From: JALOOX01 sp964557955
GTDB lineage: Bacteria; Desulfobacterota; Syntrophobacteria; Syntrophobacterales; Syntrophobacteraceae
Assembly (NCBI GenBank): GCA_964557955.1
Contig: CAZLCS010000003.1
Coordinates: 62,001-126,000 of the forward strand
Direction: 5' to 3'
Length of the DNA: 64,000 nt
Shown here piece by piece: positions 7,795-16,558 of this stretch (within the stretch, counting starts at the first letter, position 1; every line of letters begins with the position of its first letter). Made by a program: the position numbers and the translations under genes. The notes beneath the pieces were generated by a model. The model was given only the letters and a program-made list of their open reading frames with translations, did no database searches and was not told where the DNA came from.

Positions 7795-8844
7795 ATGATG
7801 AAGCCCATCAGAGTTCTGATTGTAGATGATTCCGCCATTGTTCGCAGGATCTTTACTCAGGAGTTGTCCAGACACCCGGATATTGAAGTCATAGGCGCCG
7901 CACCTGATCCGTATGTGGCAAGGGACAAGATCGTGCATCTCAAGCCCGATGTTGTGACCTTGGACATCGAGATGCCCAGAATGGATGGAATAAGCTTCCT
8001 GCGAAAACTGATGAAATACAATCCTCTCCCCACCATCGTCGTGAGCTCGCTCACTCCCAAGAACAGTGAAATGGCGCTCGAGGCCTTGGAATGTGGAGCT
8101 GTTGAGGTGTTGGCCAAGCCTGGTGGCTCTTACTCGGTGGGGGATATGAGCATCCAGCTTGCTGACAAGATTCGAGCTGCGGCACGAGCTCGTCCCACAC
8201 GTCTCAATAATGGGGGAGATTCTTCAACGTCAAGGTTATCCGCGGTGGTGAGCGGAGCGCTCAAACGTACGACTCACAAGTTGATCGCCATGGGTGCCTC
8301 AACGGGTGGGACCGAGGCTCTCAGGGCCGTATTGACGCGCATGCCTTCTAACTGTCCTGGCATTGTTGTCGTCCAACACATGCCTCCAAAATTCACCACG
8401 GCTTTTGCAAATCGGTTGAATGACTTGTGCGAGATTGAGGTGAGGGAGGCCAAGGATGGTGACAGCGTACTGCCGGGTTTGGCGCTGATCGCACCGGGAA
8501 ACTACCACATGCTTCTGAGGCGGAGTGGCGCTCGATATTATGTGGAGGTGAAGACGGGACCCCTGGTTTGCCATCAACGGCCTTCCGTTGATGTATTGTT
8601 CTATTCTGTCGCCCAATATGCCGGAGCCAACGCGGTGGGGGTCATCATGACGGGCATGGGAAGGGACGGAGCCAAAGGGCTTCTGGAGATGCGAAACGGA
8701 GGTGCACGCACCATTGCCCAGGATGAAGCCAGTTGCGTGGTTTATGGCATGCCCAAAGAGGCTTTTCGCAGTGGGGCGGTGGAACATGTTGTCTCTCTGG
8801 ATCAGATTCCAGAAGCCGTCTTCAGGTGCCTGGAGGAGGGATAA
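7795..8844 (+). CDS. cheB: CheB chemoreceptor methylesterase/deamidase
   Basis: CheB removes methyl groups from receptors when phosphorylated by CheA. The protein is 349 residues. The N-terminal receiver has 'LIVDDSAIVRRIF', phospho-acceptor Asp in 'VTLDIEMPRMDG' and Lys in 'LAKPGG'. The C-terminal esterase (from about residue 165) has the catalytic Ser in 'GASTGGTEALR', His in 'VVQHMPPKFT' and Asp in 'MTGMGRDGAKG'. The start is ATG 7795, with AGGAA about seven bases upstream; the frame opens earlier at GTG 7765. It lies after a 421-base gap and before the second cheY. Confidence 0.95.
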   Translation: MMKPIRVLIVDDSAIVRRIFTQELSRHPDIEVIGAAPDPYVARDKIVHLKPDVVTLDIEMPRMDGISFLRKLMKYNPLPTIVVSSLTPKNSEMALEALECGAVEVLAKPGGSYSVGDMSIQLADKIRAAARARPTRLNNGGDSSTSRLSAVVSGALKRTTHKLIAMGASTGGTEALRAVLTRMPSNCPGIVVVQHMPPKFTTAFANRLNDLCEIEVREAKDGDSVLPGLALIAPGNYHMLLRRSGARYYVEVKTGPLVCHQRPSVDVLFYSVAQYAGANAVGVIMTGMGRDGAKGLLEMRNGGARTIAQDEASCVVYGMPKEAFRSGAVEHVVSLDQIPEAVFRCLEEG

Positions 8845-8984
8845 AGTCAGCTGCAGGTTGAACCGGGATGGCTGGTCAGCCGTGGCCCGGGATGTCAACG
8901 GCTTGAGACATTTATCGAAAGGTGCGTCATTGCTTTGTCCTGTAAGCACTTTGGACGGGTTTGATGCGCTGGGAGGAGTTGGAA

Positions 8985-9368
8985 ATGGCCTATAAGGATC
9001 TTACCGCACTCGTGGTCGATGATTTTTCAACAATGCGCCGGATCGTCAAAAACATTCTGCGTGATCTGGAATTCAAGAACATCCTCGAAGCCGAGGATGG
9101 GACAACTGCTGTTCAGATTCTTTCCAGTCAGAAGATTGATCTGGTCGTATCGGACTGGAATATGCCGAAAATGACAGGGCTGGATTTGCTGAAGTATGTG
9201 CGATCCAACGAAAACCTCAAGGATCTGCCATTCTTGATGGTAACTGCCGAAGCTCAGAAAGAGAACATCGTGGAGGCGGTCAAGGCCAAGGTGAGCAACT
9301 ATATTGTCAAACCATTCACCGCGGCCACGATGGCTGAAAAACTGGCAAAGATCATTCCTCCCAATTAG
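8985..9368 (+). CDS. cheY: CheY response regulator adjacent to cheA
   Basis: A 127-residue receiver of classical CheY length: 'LVVDDFSTMRRIVKN', phospho-acceptor in 'LVVSDWNMPKMTGLD', Thr in 'LMVTAEAQ', Lys in 'IVKPF'. The 'DWNMPKMTGLDLLK' segment is typical of enterobacterial-type CheY that binds FliM, so this copy is the likelier motor-switch regulator of the two in the window. ATG 8985 has GGGAGGAG six bases upstream; upstream starts in the same frame are rejected. It is followed 68 bases later by cheA. Confidence 0.94.
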   Translation: MAYKDLTALVVDDFSTMRRIVKNILRDLEFKNILEAEDGTTAVQILSSQKIDLVVSDWNMPKMTGLDLLKYVRSNENLKDLPFLMVTAEAQKENIVEAVKAKVSNYIVKPFTAATMAEKLAKIIPPN

Positions 9369-9436
9369 GAATTCGGTGAGCTGGTGGGAAAGAGGCTGGG
9401 ATCTTTTTACCATCAGATCTGGTCCAAAGGTGATCT

Positions 9437-11818
9437 TTGACTCATGATTTGGGAAATGCTTCGGATGCGCTGAAAGAAGAGGAATCTGGAGATCATGAAA
9501 GTGGGGGAGGCTTCAAGCTCATGCAGGAATTATTAGTTAGACTGGCAGGCGGTGTTGTTGGTGGTCCCGATGATCTGATGGGCATCGGAGATTGCCTCAA
9601 TCTCCTTGATGAGCTCGAGGGCACGGGGGAGCTTCCCGAAGAGTCAAACCAGAGCATCAGCCAGCTCAAGCATCTCTTCAATCGAGTCATCCTGGGAGAG
9701 AGCAGCAATGTGGAGAGCGAATGGGCAAGCATTCAAATGCTCATAGACGAAGTCTGCCGGCTGGCGGGAGGTTCACAGAAATGTGATACCGGCAACAGTC
9801 CGACAGACCGGGCGATCTCCATGTCGGGCGGGCCCGATGAGGATGAGTCCGAAATGCGCGGTGCTGAGGATCTCACGTCTTCCGATTCGGATTGGCAGGC
9901 GATTCAGGATTTGCTGGCAGAATCAACCCAGAAGGCGCCAGAAAGCGGCTCGGTCGAAGCCAGCGGAACTGAACCGGATCAGCGGGATGTCGTTCAGGAG
10001 TCTATGCCGGCCTCCGATCCGAATCCTGTGGTGCAGTCCGAGCTGCAGGATCCCGGGTTGATCAGGGACTTCCTTGAGGAGGCTCATGAACACCTGGCCT
10101 CAATAGAGTTGAATATCCTGTCCCTGGAGGAGAACCCCGAGAACACGGAAGCCATCAATGCCGTCTTTCGACCCTTTCACAGCGTCAAAGGTGTTGCAGG
10201 GTTCTTGAATCTGACGGACATCCATAATCTCAGTCACGAGGCTGAGAACCTCCTGGATGATGCTCGCTCCGGAAGGCTTGCAGTCACTAATGACATTATA
10301 GACATCATCCTGCAGTCGGTGGACCTTCTCAAAGTCCTTCTGGGCTACCTGAGCACGGCAGTCAATGAGAACAAGCCCCTTGTATCCTCCGCTGAGGTGG
10401 TTTCGACCTTTGTCAGGCAGATTCGAGCTCGGCGGGATCAGGAACCTCCTCTGGCTTCTTCCTCCAAAAAGAAGGTGGGTGAGATCCTTGTGGAGAGGGG
10501 GGTTCTCGATCGGGACCAGGCTGAGGATGTTGCGGTCAAGAGCCAGGCCCAGGGCACCAAAATCGGTGAAACCTTGGTTCAGGAAGGGTTGACTTCGGTT
10601 CGCGAAGTCTCTTCCGCGCTCAGAGAGCAGCGTGCTGCGAAAGAGAACGCCTCATCCGTCCGCATCGACACTCAAAAACTGGACAACCTGGTGGATATGG
10701 TGGGGGAACTGGTCATCGCCCAGTCAATGGTTCTGCAAAACCCTCACCTGCAGAGCATAAAAGACCAGAAGTACCAAAAAGACAGTGTTCAGCTTCGTCG
10801 CATCACCAACGAGCTCCAACGGATTTCTATGTCCATGAGAATGGTTCCCATCAAAAGCACTTTCCAGAAGATGATCCGGCTGGTGCGGGACCTCTGCAAG
10901 AAATCAGGCAAGGAAGCCATCCTTGAGATGCGGGGAGAAGAAACTGAAATCGACCGTAACATGGTCGAAGAAATTTACGAACCCCTCGTTCACATGATCC
11001 GCAATTCCATTGACCACGGCATCGAGGCGCCCGAGGACAGAATCAGGGTTGGCAAGGATGCGGTGGGGAAGGTCCTCATCTCGGCTGAACAAAAGGGCGG
11101 AAACATTCTCATCGACATCAAGGACGATGGTCGGGGAATCGACGTGGAAAGGGTGCGGTCCAAGGCCGTAGAGAGGGGCATCGTCTCACCGGAAGAGGTC
11201 CTGGATTCCAGGGCGGTGTGTGAGCTCATTTTTCACCCCGGCTTTTCTACCAAAGAGACCATCACGGATGTCTCCGGCAGAGGCGTCGGGATGGATGTTG
11301 TGAAAAAGAGTGTTGAAGCCCTCAAGGGCAAGATCGAAATCAACAACTCGCCGGGCCTTGGCACGCATTTTCAGTTCAAGCTCCCTCTGACGACCGCCAT
11401 CATCGACGGTATGATCATCCATGTGGGTAATGAGCGGTATGTGGTGCCCACCATATCTCTGAAGGAGTCCTTCAGGCCGGGCAAGGAGGCCTATTCAACG
11501 GTACACGGCCTTGGCGAGACCATCATGGTTCGGGAAACCTTGATGCCGCTGCTCAGGTTGCACGAGATCCTGGACGTAGAGCCCAGGCATCGAGAGCCGT
11601 GGGAAGGAATTCTGCTTGTGGTGAGTGAGGACGGAAAATCCTATTGTCTGCTGGCTGACGATATCATAGGGCGTCAGGAAGTCGTCATCAAAAGTCTTGG
11701 ATCCTCATTGAAGCGAGTGGCCGGAGTCTCGGGGGGCGCCATACTGGGAGATGGGAGAGTGGCGCTGATCCTCGATGTGAAAGGGATTGTATCGCGGTAT
11801 GAAGGAAGCGCCCAATGA
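9437..11818 (+). CDS. cheA: CheA chemotaxis histidine kinase with extra N-terminal and linker domains
   Basis: CheA autophosphorylates and passes phosphate to CheY and CheB. The 793-residue protein is longer than usual. Residues ~25-115 form an unassigned helical region; residues ~205-310 are the HPt domain with the phosphorylated H248 in 'HSVKG'. The stretch ~345-400 holds two short 'GEILVERGVL / GETLVQEGLT' motifs resembling MshEN-type repeats. It continues with P3 dimerisation helices (DNLVDMVGELVIAQS), the ATPase domain (HMIRNSIDHGIE, DDGRGID, GRGVGMDVV) and a CheW-like domain at the end. No P2 domain is obvious. The start is TTG 9437 behind AAAGG; an internal ATG at 9521 is possible. The stop overlaps the next start by four bases. 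Confidence 0.93.
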   Translation: MTHDLGNASDALKEEESGDHESGGGFKLMQELLVRLAGGVVGGPDDLMGIGDCLNLLDELEGTGELPEESNQSISQLKHLFNRVILGESSNVESEWASIQMLIDEVCRLAGGSQKCDTGNSPTDRAISMSGGPDEDESEMRGAEDLTSSDSDWQAIQDLLAESTQKAPESGSVEASGTEPDQRDVVQESMPASDPNPVVQSELQDPGLIRDFLEEAHEHLASIELNILSLEENPENTEAINAVFRPFHSVKGVAGFLNLTDIHNLSHEAENLLDDARSGRLAVTNDIIDIILQSVDLLKVLLGYLSTAVNENKPLVSSAEVVSTFVRQIRARRDQEPPLASSSKKKVGEILVERGVLDRDQAEDVAVKSQAQGTKIGETLVQEGLTSVREVSSALREQRAAKENASSVRIDTQKLDNLVDMVGELVIAQSMVLQNPHLQSIKDQKYQKDSVQLRRITNELQRISMSMRMVPIKSTFQKMIRLVRDLCKKSGKEAILEMRGEETEIDRNMVEEIYEPLVHMIRNSIDHGIEAPEDRIRVGKDAVGKVLISAEQKGGNILIDIKDDGRGIDVERVRSKAVERGIVSPEEVLDSRAVCELIFHPGFSTKETITDVSGRGVGMDVVKKSVEALKGKIEINNSPGLGTHFQFKLPLTTAIIDGMIIHVGNERYVVPTISLKESFRPGKEAYSTVHGLGETIMVRETLMPLLRLHEILDVEPRHREPWEGILLVVSEDGKSYCLLADDIIGRQEVVIKSLGSSLKRVAGVSGGAILGDGRVALILDVKGIVSRYEGSAQ

Positions 11819-13137
11819 TGATTGCTGAGAAGACAGATTTCGAGGAACTGGCCAAAACACTGGGCGATATCCAGAAGACAATGTCGTCGTTTCAGGAAAA
11901 TGGCAATGGTTCTGAGAGGATGATGGAATGTCAAAAACTCCTTCTCTCCTTCCACACGACGGCTTCGATGCTGGGTCTTGAGGGGTTGGCCCAGATTGGC
12001 CGAGGATTGGAGGTATTGCTGGGCGATGGGGTCCCGAACAACGGAAAGGGCCGAACCATGCCGGTACTTGTGGAGCGACTGGAGGAGCTCTGCGGACGGC
12101 TGGAGATGGTCGAGGATGGTGACAGCATCAGTGATTTGGTCAAAACGGTCATGGAAATGATACAGCTCGAGTCAGGATCCGATGCTGAGGCAGCTCTCGC
12201 GTCCGAAGGAAGACCGGGTCCGCCGCCAGTCGAGATGCGGCGTCTGGAGCGGATCGTGAACGGATTGGGTGGTACGTTGACCTGCGCGGTTGACGGTACT
12301 GGGCCAGGGACTGTCATGCTGAAGTTTGAGGCCCTCCCGGCGGTTGTCGAGAAGATTGAGGCACTTTTCTCCCCCTGGGACCCTGATCCCGCTGTTTGCC
12401 TGGCTCCTCGATTTGAATCCTTTGATCCGAGATCACAAAGAATCATCGAGAGTATCAAGGAGTTCATGAAGGCGCTGTCAGAGGGAATGTGGGACCGATC
12501 CCAGGAGATACTCCTGGAACTGTCCGATCAGAACTCCAAATCCGATTTGTACAATGAAATTGGATCATTGGCCAGGCAGCTCCACTGTGCTATCAAGGAC
12601 GTTACGGCAACCCTCGATCCTGGCCTGAAGGAGATTGTCGAACTCAAACTTCCCGATTCAGGAAATCGACTCGAGTACATCCTTGAACTGACTGAAAGGG
12701 CTGCAACCGTCACCCTGGATAATGTCGAGGCTATTCAGAAACGCAATCAGGAAGCCGAAGCCCGTCTCACCAGGCTGCGGGAGACTGTGAGTGGTCTGAG
12801 AGCTCTGGGCTCTCCGGCACAGGAGAAGCTAGATTCCGGGTTGGAACTGATCGATGTGGTCACGAAGGTCTTTGAGCAGAATCGGGATGACTTGATCAGC
12901 ATTCTGACGGCTCAGGATTTTCAGGATCTGACCGGGCAAATCATCCAGAAGATCATCAATCTCCTGAAAGACCTGGAAAAGAGACTGGTCCAGGTGGTTC
13001 GAGCCTTTGGTGACCGCGGAACGGCCAAAACCACCACGCATAATGATGAATTGTATGGGCCCGCTCACAAAGGCAAAGAAGAAGCTCTTCATTCACAGGA
13101 TGACGTCGATTCATTGCTTGCTGAGTTCGGTTTCTAA
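11815..13137 (+). CDS. cheZ: CheZ-type phosphatase with HPt-like N-terminal domain
   Basis: The C-terminal ~140 of 440 residues match CheZ: the active-site stretch 'AQDFQDLTGQ' (D371 and Q375 correspond to the catalytic Asp and Gln of E. coli CheZ), flanking long helices, and the CheY-binding tail 'SQDDVDSLLAEFGF'. CheZ dephosphorylates CheY-P. E. coli CheZ is about half this length; here residues ~35-80 look like an HPt domain, with 'LLSFHTTASMLGLEGLAQI' placing H47 where a phospho-histidine would be. The middle ~200 residues are unassigned. The start overlaps the cheA stop (ATGA). The stop overlaps the stop of a minus-strand gene. Confidence 0.85.
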   Translation: MMIAEKTDFEELAKTLGDIQKTMSSFQENGNGSERMMECQKLLLSFHTTASMLGLEGLAQIGRGLEVLLGDGVPNNGKGRTMPVLVERLEELCGRLEMVEDGDSISDLVKTVMEMIQLESGSDAEAALASEGRPGPPPVEMRRLERIVNGLGGTLTCAVDGTGPGTVMLKFEALPAVVEKIEALFSPWDPDPAVCLAPRFESFDPRSQRIIESIKEFMKALSEGMWDRSQEILLELSDQNSKSDLYNEIGSLARQLHCAIKDVTATLDPGLKEIVELKLPDSGNRLEYILELTERAATVTLDNVEAIQKRNQEAEARLTRLRETVSGLRALGSPAQEKLDSGLELIDVVTKVFEQNRDDLISILTAQDFQDLTGQIIQKIINLLKDLEKRLVQVVRAFGDRGTAKTTTHNDELYGPAHKGKEEALHSQDDVDSLLAEFGF

Positions 13138-13319
13138 AGGTGAGATGGTCGCCTTGGCTTCCTTGGCGGCCTGGGCTCAAAAAGTTGACAGCGAACGCCG
13201 GAAGTTGAGAGGACAACGACATGGGGATGCTGACGGCACGCCACACCCCACGCTTTGCACCGATAGGGCAGGCGAGGGTTCCAGGTGATGGAGAAATGCT
13301 GACACTCATTGCATGTCAT
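13134..13319 (-). CDS. small cysteine-rich conserved protein
   Basis: A 61-residue protein with four Cys: CNEC near the start, then C in 'PYRCKAWG' and C in 'VRCQLFEP', a pattern that suggests zinc or another metal. I recall a small family in proteobacterial flagellar clusters with the layout 'C..C..F.ITW....PY.C.A.G...R..P...V..SG..C..F' of unknown function, sometimes mislabelled uracil-DNA glycosylase. Coding is supported by an excellent AAGGAGAG site a few bases before the ATG. Its TAG stop (13136-13134) overlaps the TAA of cheZ on the other strand. Its direction is opposite to both neighbours. Confidence 0.75.
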   Translation of the reverse strand: MTCNECQHFSITWNPRLPYRCKAWGVACRQHPHVVVLSTSGVRCQLFEPRPPRKPRRPSHL

Positions 13320-13573
13320 TTTCTCTCCTTCCGCTAATAATGTTCAGTAATAGACGTGTTTTGATGGAATCGTTCTGAGAGCCTTCCATATTGTTTGTTA
13401 GCTTCCCCAGGTGATTCAGACCTTTATTGTGCAAAGTGCAAGCCAGGTCCCGTGAAACAGGCGATTGGATGATCTCACGGGAACCCGTGCCAGTCCCTGA
13501 AGTTCGCCATTGGTTTTTTCACTCAAGTGGCCCAGTTGGGCAACCGATTTAAGGGTTGAAGGAGCTGAAGGCC

Positions 13574-13774
13574 ATGGTGATCACAGACTACAGGGTACAG
13601 AGTGTTCTGCGGACTTACAGCAGGCAGCTGCAAAAATCCAAGCTTGCGCGAAAGCTGGAGATCGGTGATACTAAACAACCCGAAGAAAAGGTCACCATTT
13701 CAGAGGAGGCGAGGCGCCGAATGATCATGGATCGCGTGGCGACCCAGGCGTTCGAGCAGGCGTGCCCGAAATAA
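13574..13774 (+). CDS. DVU0524-family FlgM-associated protein
   Basis: A 66-residue protein starting MVITDYRVQSVLRTYSRQL, with the later 'VTISEEARRRMI' segment. Both are hallmarks of the small DVU0524-like family found next to flgM in sulfate reducers. The function is not established; its position suggests a role with FlgM or in late flagellar control. ATG 13574 has GGAG about nine bases upstream; the frame also opens at TTG 13556. FlgM follows about 100 bases later and would be co-transcribed. Confidence 0.75.
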   Translation: MVITDYRVQSVLRTYSRQLQKSKLARKLEIGDTKQPEEKVTISEEARRRMIMDRVATQAFEQACPK

Positions 13775-13877
13775 TCGCGAGCCACAATTGGTCCGGCGGT
13801 TCAGGGAAGAACAGCAGAGTATCGAGCCCAATCATCGGGCTCAAGCAAGTTCCCAAGGGGAACTCCGAGGTTCCAAA

Positions 13878-14174
13878 ATGGAAATCAGAAAACTAACTGG
13901 ATACGAAGCGCAGGCAGTTCAGAGAACGACTGAGCAGCAGCAGGCTCGTCGTGCTTCTGAAGAGAGCGCGCCAGGAAAAGAAGTCACGGCAGGATCTGAC
14001 CAGGTCAAGCTTTCCAGCCATTATCAGGAAGTGGCTCAAGTAAGAAAGGTGATGATGGAGCGTGAAGAGTTGAGAAGCGAGCGTATTGATCACCTCCGAA
14101 ATATGATTGAAAATAAAAGCTATGTCGTCGATCCTGAAAAGACCGCACAGAGGATGCTGGAAGAACTCTGGTAG
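13878..14174 (+). CDS. flgM: FlgM anti-sigma-28 factor
   Basis: FlgM binds FliA (sigma-28) until the hook is complete and is then exported through the flagellum. The 98-residue protein has the usual length and layout: a disordered polar N-terminus, 'GSDQVKLSSHYQEVAQVRKVM' in the middle, and the sigma-binding C-terminus 'RSERIDHLRNMIENKSYVVDPEKTAQRMLEEL'. ATG 13878 has GAGG seven bases upstream. Its target FliA is encoded at 23606-24439 on the other strand. A strong terminator follows 30 bases after the stop. Confidence 0.92.
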   Translation: MEIRKLTGYEAQAVQRTTEQQQARRASEESAPGKEVTAGSDQVKLSSHYQEVAQVRKVMMEREELRSERIDHLRNMIENKSYVVDPEKTAQRMLEELW

Positions 14175-14202
14175 ATTCTGGATCGCTCGGTTGAGAGAAT
14201 CG

Positions 14203-14239
14203 AAGGCAGGGTTTCGCGAAACCCTGCCTTCTGTTTTTG
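14203..14239 (+). terminator. rho-independent terminator after flgM
   Basis: A perfect 13-bp stem (14203-14215 with 14220-14232; loop CGCG) is followed by TGTTTTT. It ends the plus-strand che-flgM unit and separates it from the converging flgL operon, for which there is no T-run on the other side. Confidence 0.9.
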
Positions 14240-14313
14240 GCGGGCATCACTCCCACATCAAGTTTCTGACGCATCAGGAAGTTACTGGCTCAGACACCCC
14301 AGCGACTTGGCCA

Positions 14314-15204
14314 TCACAGCAACTTTGCCAGGTTGAGATCATCCATGGTGCTGGTGACTCTCAAGGCTGCCTCAAGCGCAGTGCGCTGCTGTTGGAGTCG
14401 AGTCAGCACATCCACAAGATCGGCGTCTTCGAGTCCTGAGAGCTTTGTCTGGTCCTGGAGCTTGAGGCTGTTCAATGTGGCCTGGTAATGCTCCATCTTC
14501 TCGAGTCGGGTTCCGATGAGAGTTCCCATGGCAGTCAGATGCGCATAGCCTGCATCCAGATCCTGCAACTGAGATTGCACTGCATTGGTGTCACCAGCAG
14601 TGATGGCGTCTCTCACTTCAACAAGGGTTTGCAGGATACTGGAGTCAGGATCGGTACTATCGGTGAAGAAGGACTTCTTGCCATCAATGTTCACCACCTG
14701 GCGCTGGTTGACTCCGGTACGGACTTCCAAGGCATCTGTGCTTCCATGGTATTGAGTCAGATCAGTGCTGTCGAACGGAATGCTCGTCGAATTCTTTCCA
14801 CCGAAGAGAAATTCATCTCCATACCGGGTGTTGGCCAGAGCCAGCGCTTCCTGGACGGCCTGATCAAGCGTCTGGGCCAGTGCATGTTGCTCTTCGGGCG
14901 AATTCGCACTCACAAAGGCCGTTGCAGCATCCCTGGCCCGCATGATCACATCCGACATGGCATTCAATGCATCTTCCGTGGCCCGATTCCAACCCAATGC
15001 GAACTCGAGGTTTGAGTTGTAGTTTTCAATCTCTCTGATGTTCTGTTTGACGTTCATGGCCTGTGACCAGGCAATGGGGTCATCGGAGGGATTGAGCATT
15101 CGTTTGCCGGAAGAAGCCATGGTTGTCAGACGATCCAGCGATTCCTTCTTGCTGTTGATATCGCGAATCGACTTATCGTAGCTATGAGCGAAGGTGATGC
15201 GCAT
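14314..15204 (-). CDS. flgL: FlgL hook-filament junction protein
   Basis: FlgL (HAP3) joins the hook-associated FlgK ring to the flagellin filament. The 296-residue protein shows the flagellin-like N-terminal D0/D1 helices ('SKKESLDRLTTMASSGKRMLNPSDDPIAWSQAM') and the C-terminal pairing helix ('LTRLQQQRTALEAALRVTSTMDDLNLAKLL'). A short variable middle contains 'DEFLFGGKNSTSIPFD', typical of FlgL. ATG 15204 lies 15 bases after the flgK stop. It is the last gene of the flgF-to-flgL operon; flagellin is not adjacent. Confidence 0.92.
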   Translation of the reverse strand: MRITFAHSYDKSIRDINSKKESLDRLTTMASSGKRMLNPSDDPIAWSQAMNVKQNIREIENYNSNLEFALGWNRATEDALNAMSDVIMRARDAATAFVSANSPEEQHALAQTLDQAVQEALALANTRYGDEFLFGGKNSTSIPFDSTDLTQYHGSTDALEVRTGVNQRQVVNIDGKKSFFTDSTDPDSSILQTLVEVRDAITAGDTNAVQSQLQDLDAGYAHLTAMGTLIGTRLEKMEHYQATLNSLKLQDQTKLSGLEDADLVDVLTRLQQQRTALEAALRVTSTMDDLNLAKLL

Positions 15205-15219
15205 GGCATTGTCCCTGAT

Positions 15220-16554
15220 CTAAACCATATTAATGACTGCGTTCAGCATCTCTGCAGCATGTTGGACGATCTTGGCTGCTGCTTGATAGATCTGCTGGTT
15301 CTTGAGCAAATCAATCATCTCTTCGTCAATGGAGACCCCCGAGATCGACTGCTGCTCAGACTGAAGCTGGCTCTGGAGTGAGGCGTAGAACTCCTTCTGG
15401 TTTTCAGCTCTCTCCATCCCCAGACCAATGTGATTCTGAAGGCTTGCCAAATACTTGTTGAAGGATTGGCTTCCCACCGTCGAGGCTGTGTGCTGGAGAT
15501 CCGCCATGTCCAGGGCGGTATTTCCATCGGGTACGAAACTGTTATCCAGTTGTATATTGGTGGCGTCTGAGCCTGAGAAAACGGCTGATCCGTGGACGGC
15601 ATTCGCCTGCGAAATGAGGGAGCTTGCGAACGCATTCAAACGGTCCATGTATGAGATCGATGGGTCATCGGGGTCTGCAGGTACGCTCCCAGGAGGTATC
15701 CCGATTTGATTCAAGGACTTAACCAGGCCCTCGACCTTCCCTCCCGGCAGTGAGCTCGCTGCCTGCCCGTCGACGGTCATGACGTGACTGGTGCCGTCAT
15801 AGGCCAGTGCGGCTGCAACGTCCCCGTTCACCAGTTCGACTTCCGGTGATGTGCCAAGGAGCGTAACGGTGAGACTTCCATCTGTCTCTTCTTTGAACTT
15901 TATGGGCAAAAGATCCGCCAAATCCAGAAGGGCTTGATAGCGTTGATCCCTCAGGTCGTTGGATGGGTGTTCCCCACGAAATTCGGTGAATGAGATTTCC
16001 TTGTTATAGTTGGCGATGTCTGTCAAGAGTGATCCTGCTTGGGAGATCCGCTCCTGGATTTCCGACTCGATAGATTGCGCCTGATTCTCCAACAGGGAAT
16101 AGGTGCTCCGGATGGATTCCGCCAAATTCCGGGCACTTTCCTCAACCAGCGTCTTTTCTGAAGCCCCACTCGGGTTTTGGTTCAAGGCATCCCATGCATT
16201 CCAGAACTTGCCCAGGGCGCCGGAGATACCCGACTCGCCATCGTCGGCAAGACAGCCGCTCGCGATCCGGAGTTGAGCGCCTTCTGCGTCATAGAGCGAT
16301 ACCTTTGACAGGCTTTCCAGCAGCCGTTGCTCGATGTATTGATCTCGCTGCTGAACGATCCTCTCCACCGAAGCTCCCATGCCCAGCCAACCTGCCCTCG
16401 TCAACTGGGGAACGCTGGTGACCTGCACCACTTTCTGCCTTGCGTATGCCTTGTTGTCGGCATTGGCAATGTTGTGGGAGGTCGTTTGGATATAGACCTG
16501 CGTGTTCAGGAGCGTCTTTTTGGCGATTTCCAGTGTCCCGTTTAGACCTGCCAT
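15220..16554 (-). CDS. flgK: FlgK hook-filament junction protein
   Basis: FlgK (HAP1) forms the first junction ring on the hook tip. The N-terminus (MAGLNGTLEIAKKTLLNTQVYIQTTSHNIAN) and C-terminus (GVSIDEEMIDLLKNQQIYQAAAKIV) are the conserved axial D0/D1 parts. At 444 residues it is about 100 shorter than enterobacterial FlgK, meaning a reduced central domain. ATG 16554 is chosen over an upstream in-frame start because it gives the family N-terminus and sits four bases after the FlgN stop. Confidence 0.93.
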   Translation of the reverse strand: MAGLNGTLEIAKKTLLNTQVYIQTTSHNIANADNKAYARQKVVQVTSVPQLTRAGWLGMGASVERIVQQRDQYIEQRLLESLSKVSLYDAEGAQLRIASGCLADDGESGISGALGKFWNAWDALNQNPSGASEKTLVEESARNLAESIRSTYSLLENQAQSIESEIQERISQAGSLLTDIANYNKEISFTEFRGEHPSNDLRDQRYQALLDLADLLPIKFKEETDGSLTVTLLGTSPEVELVNGDVAAALAYDGTSHVMTVDGQAASSLPGGKVEGLVKSLNQIGIPPGSVPADPDDPSISYMDRLNAFASSLISQANAVHGSAVFSGSDATNIQLDNSFVPDGNTALDMADLQHTASTVGSQSFNKYLASLQNHIGLGMERAENQKEFYASLQSQLQSEQQSISGVSIDEEMIDLLKNQQIYQAAAKIVQHAAEMLNAVINMV

Positions 16555-16558
16555 GGTT

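Noticed and set aside
13526..13553. TCAA-N16-ACCGATTT, possible sigma-28 promoter before the DVU0524-like gene and flgM
   Set aside because: Biologically plausible, but -35 and -10 each carry mismatches and spacing is one base off; not strong enough to list as a feature.
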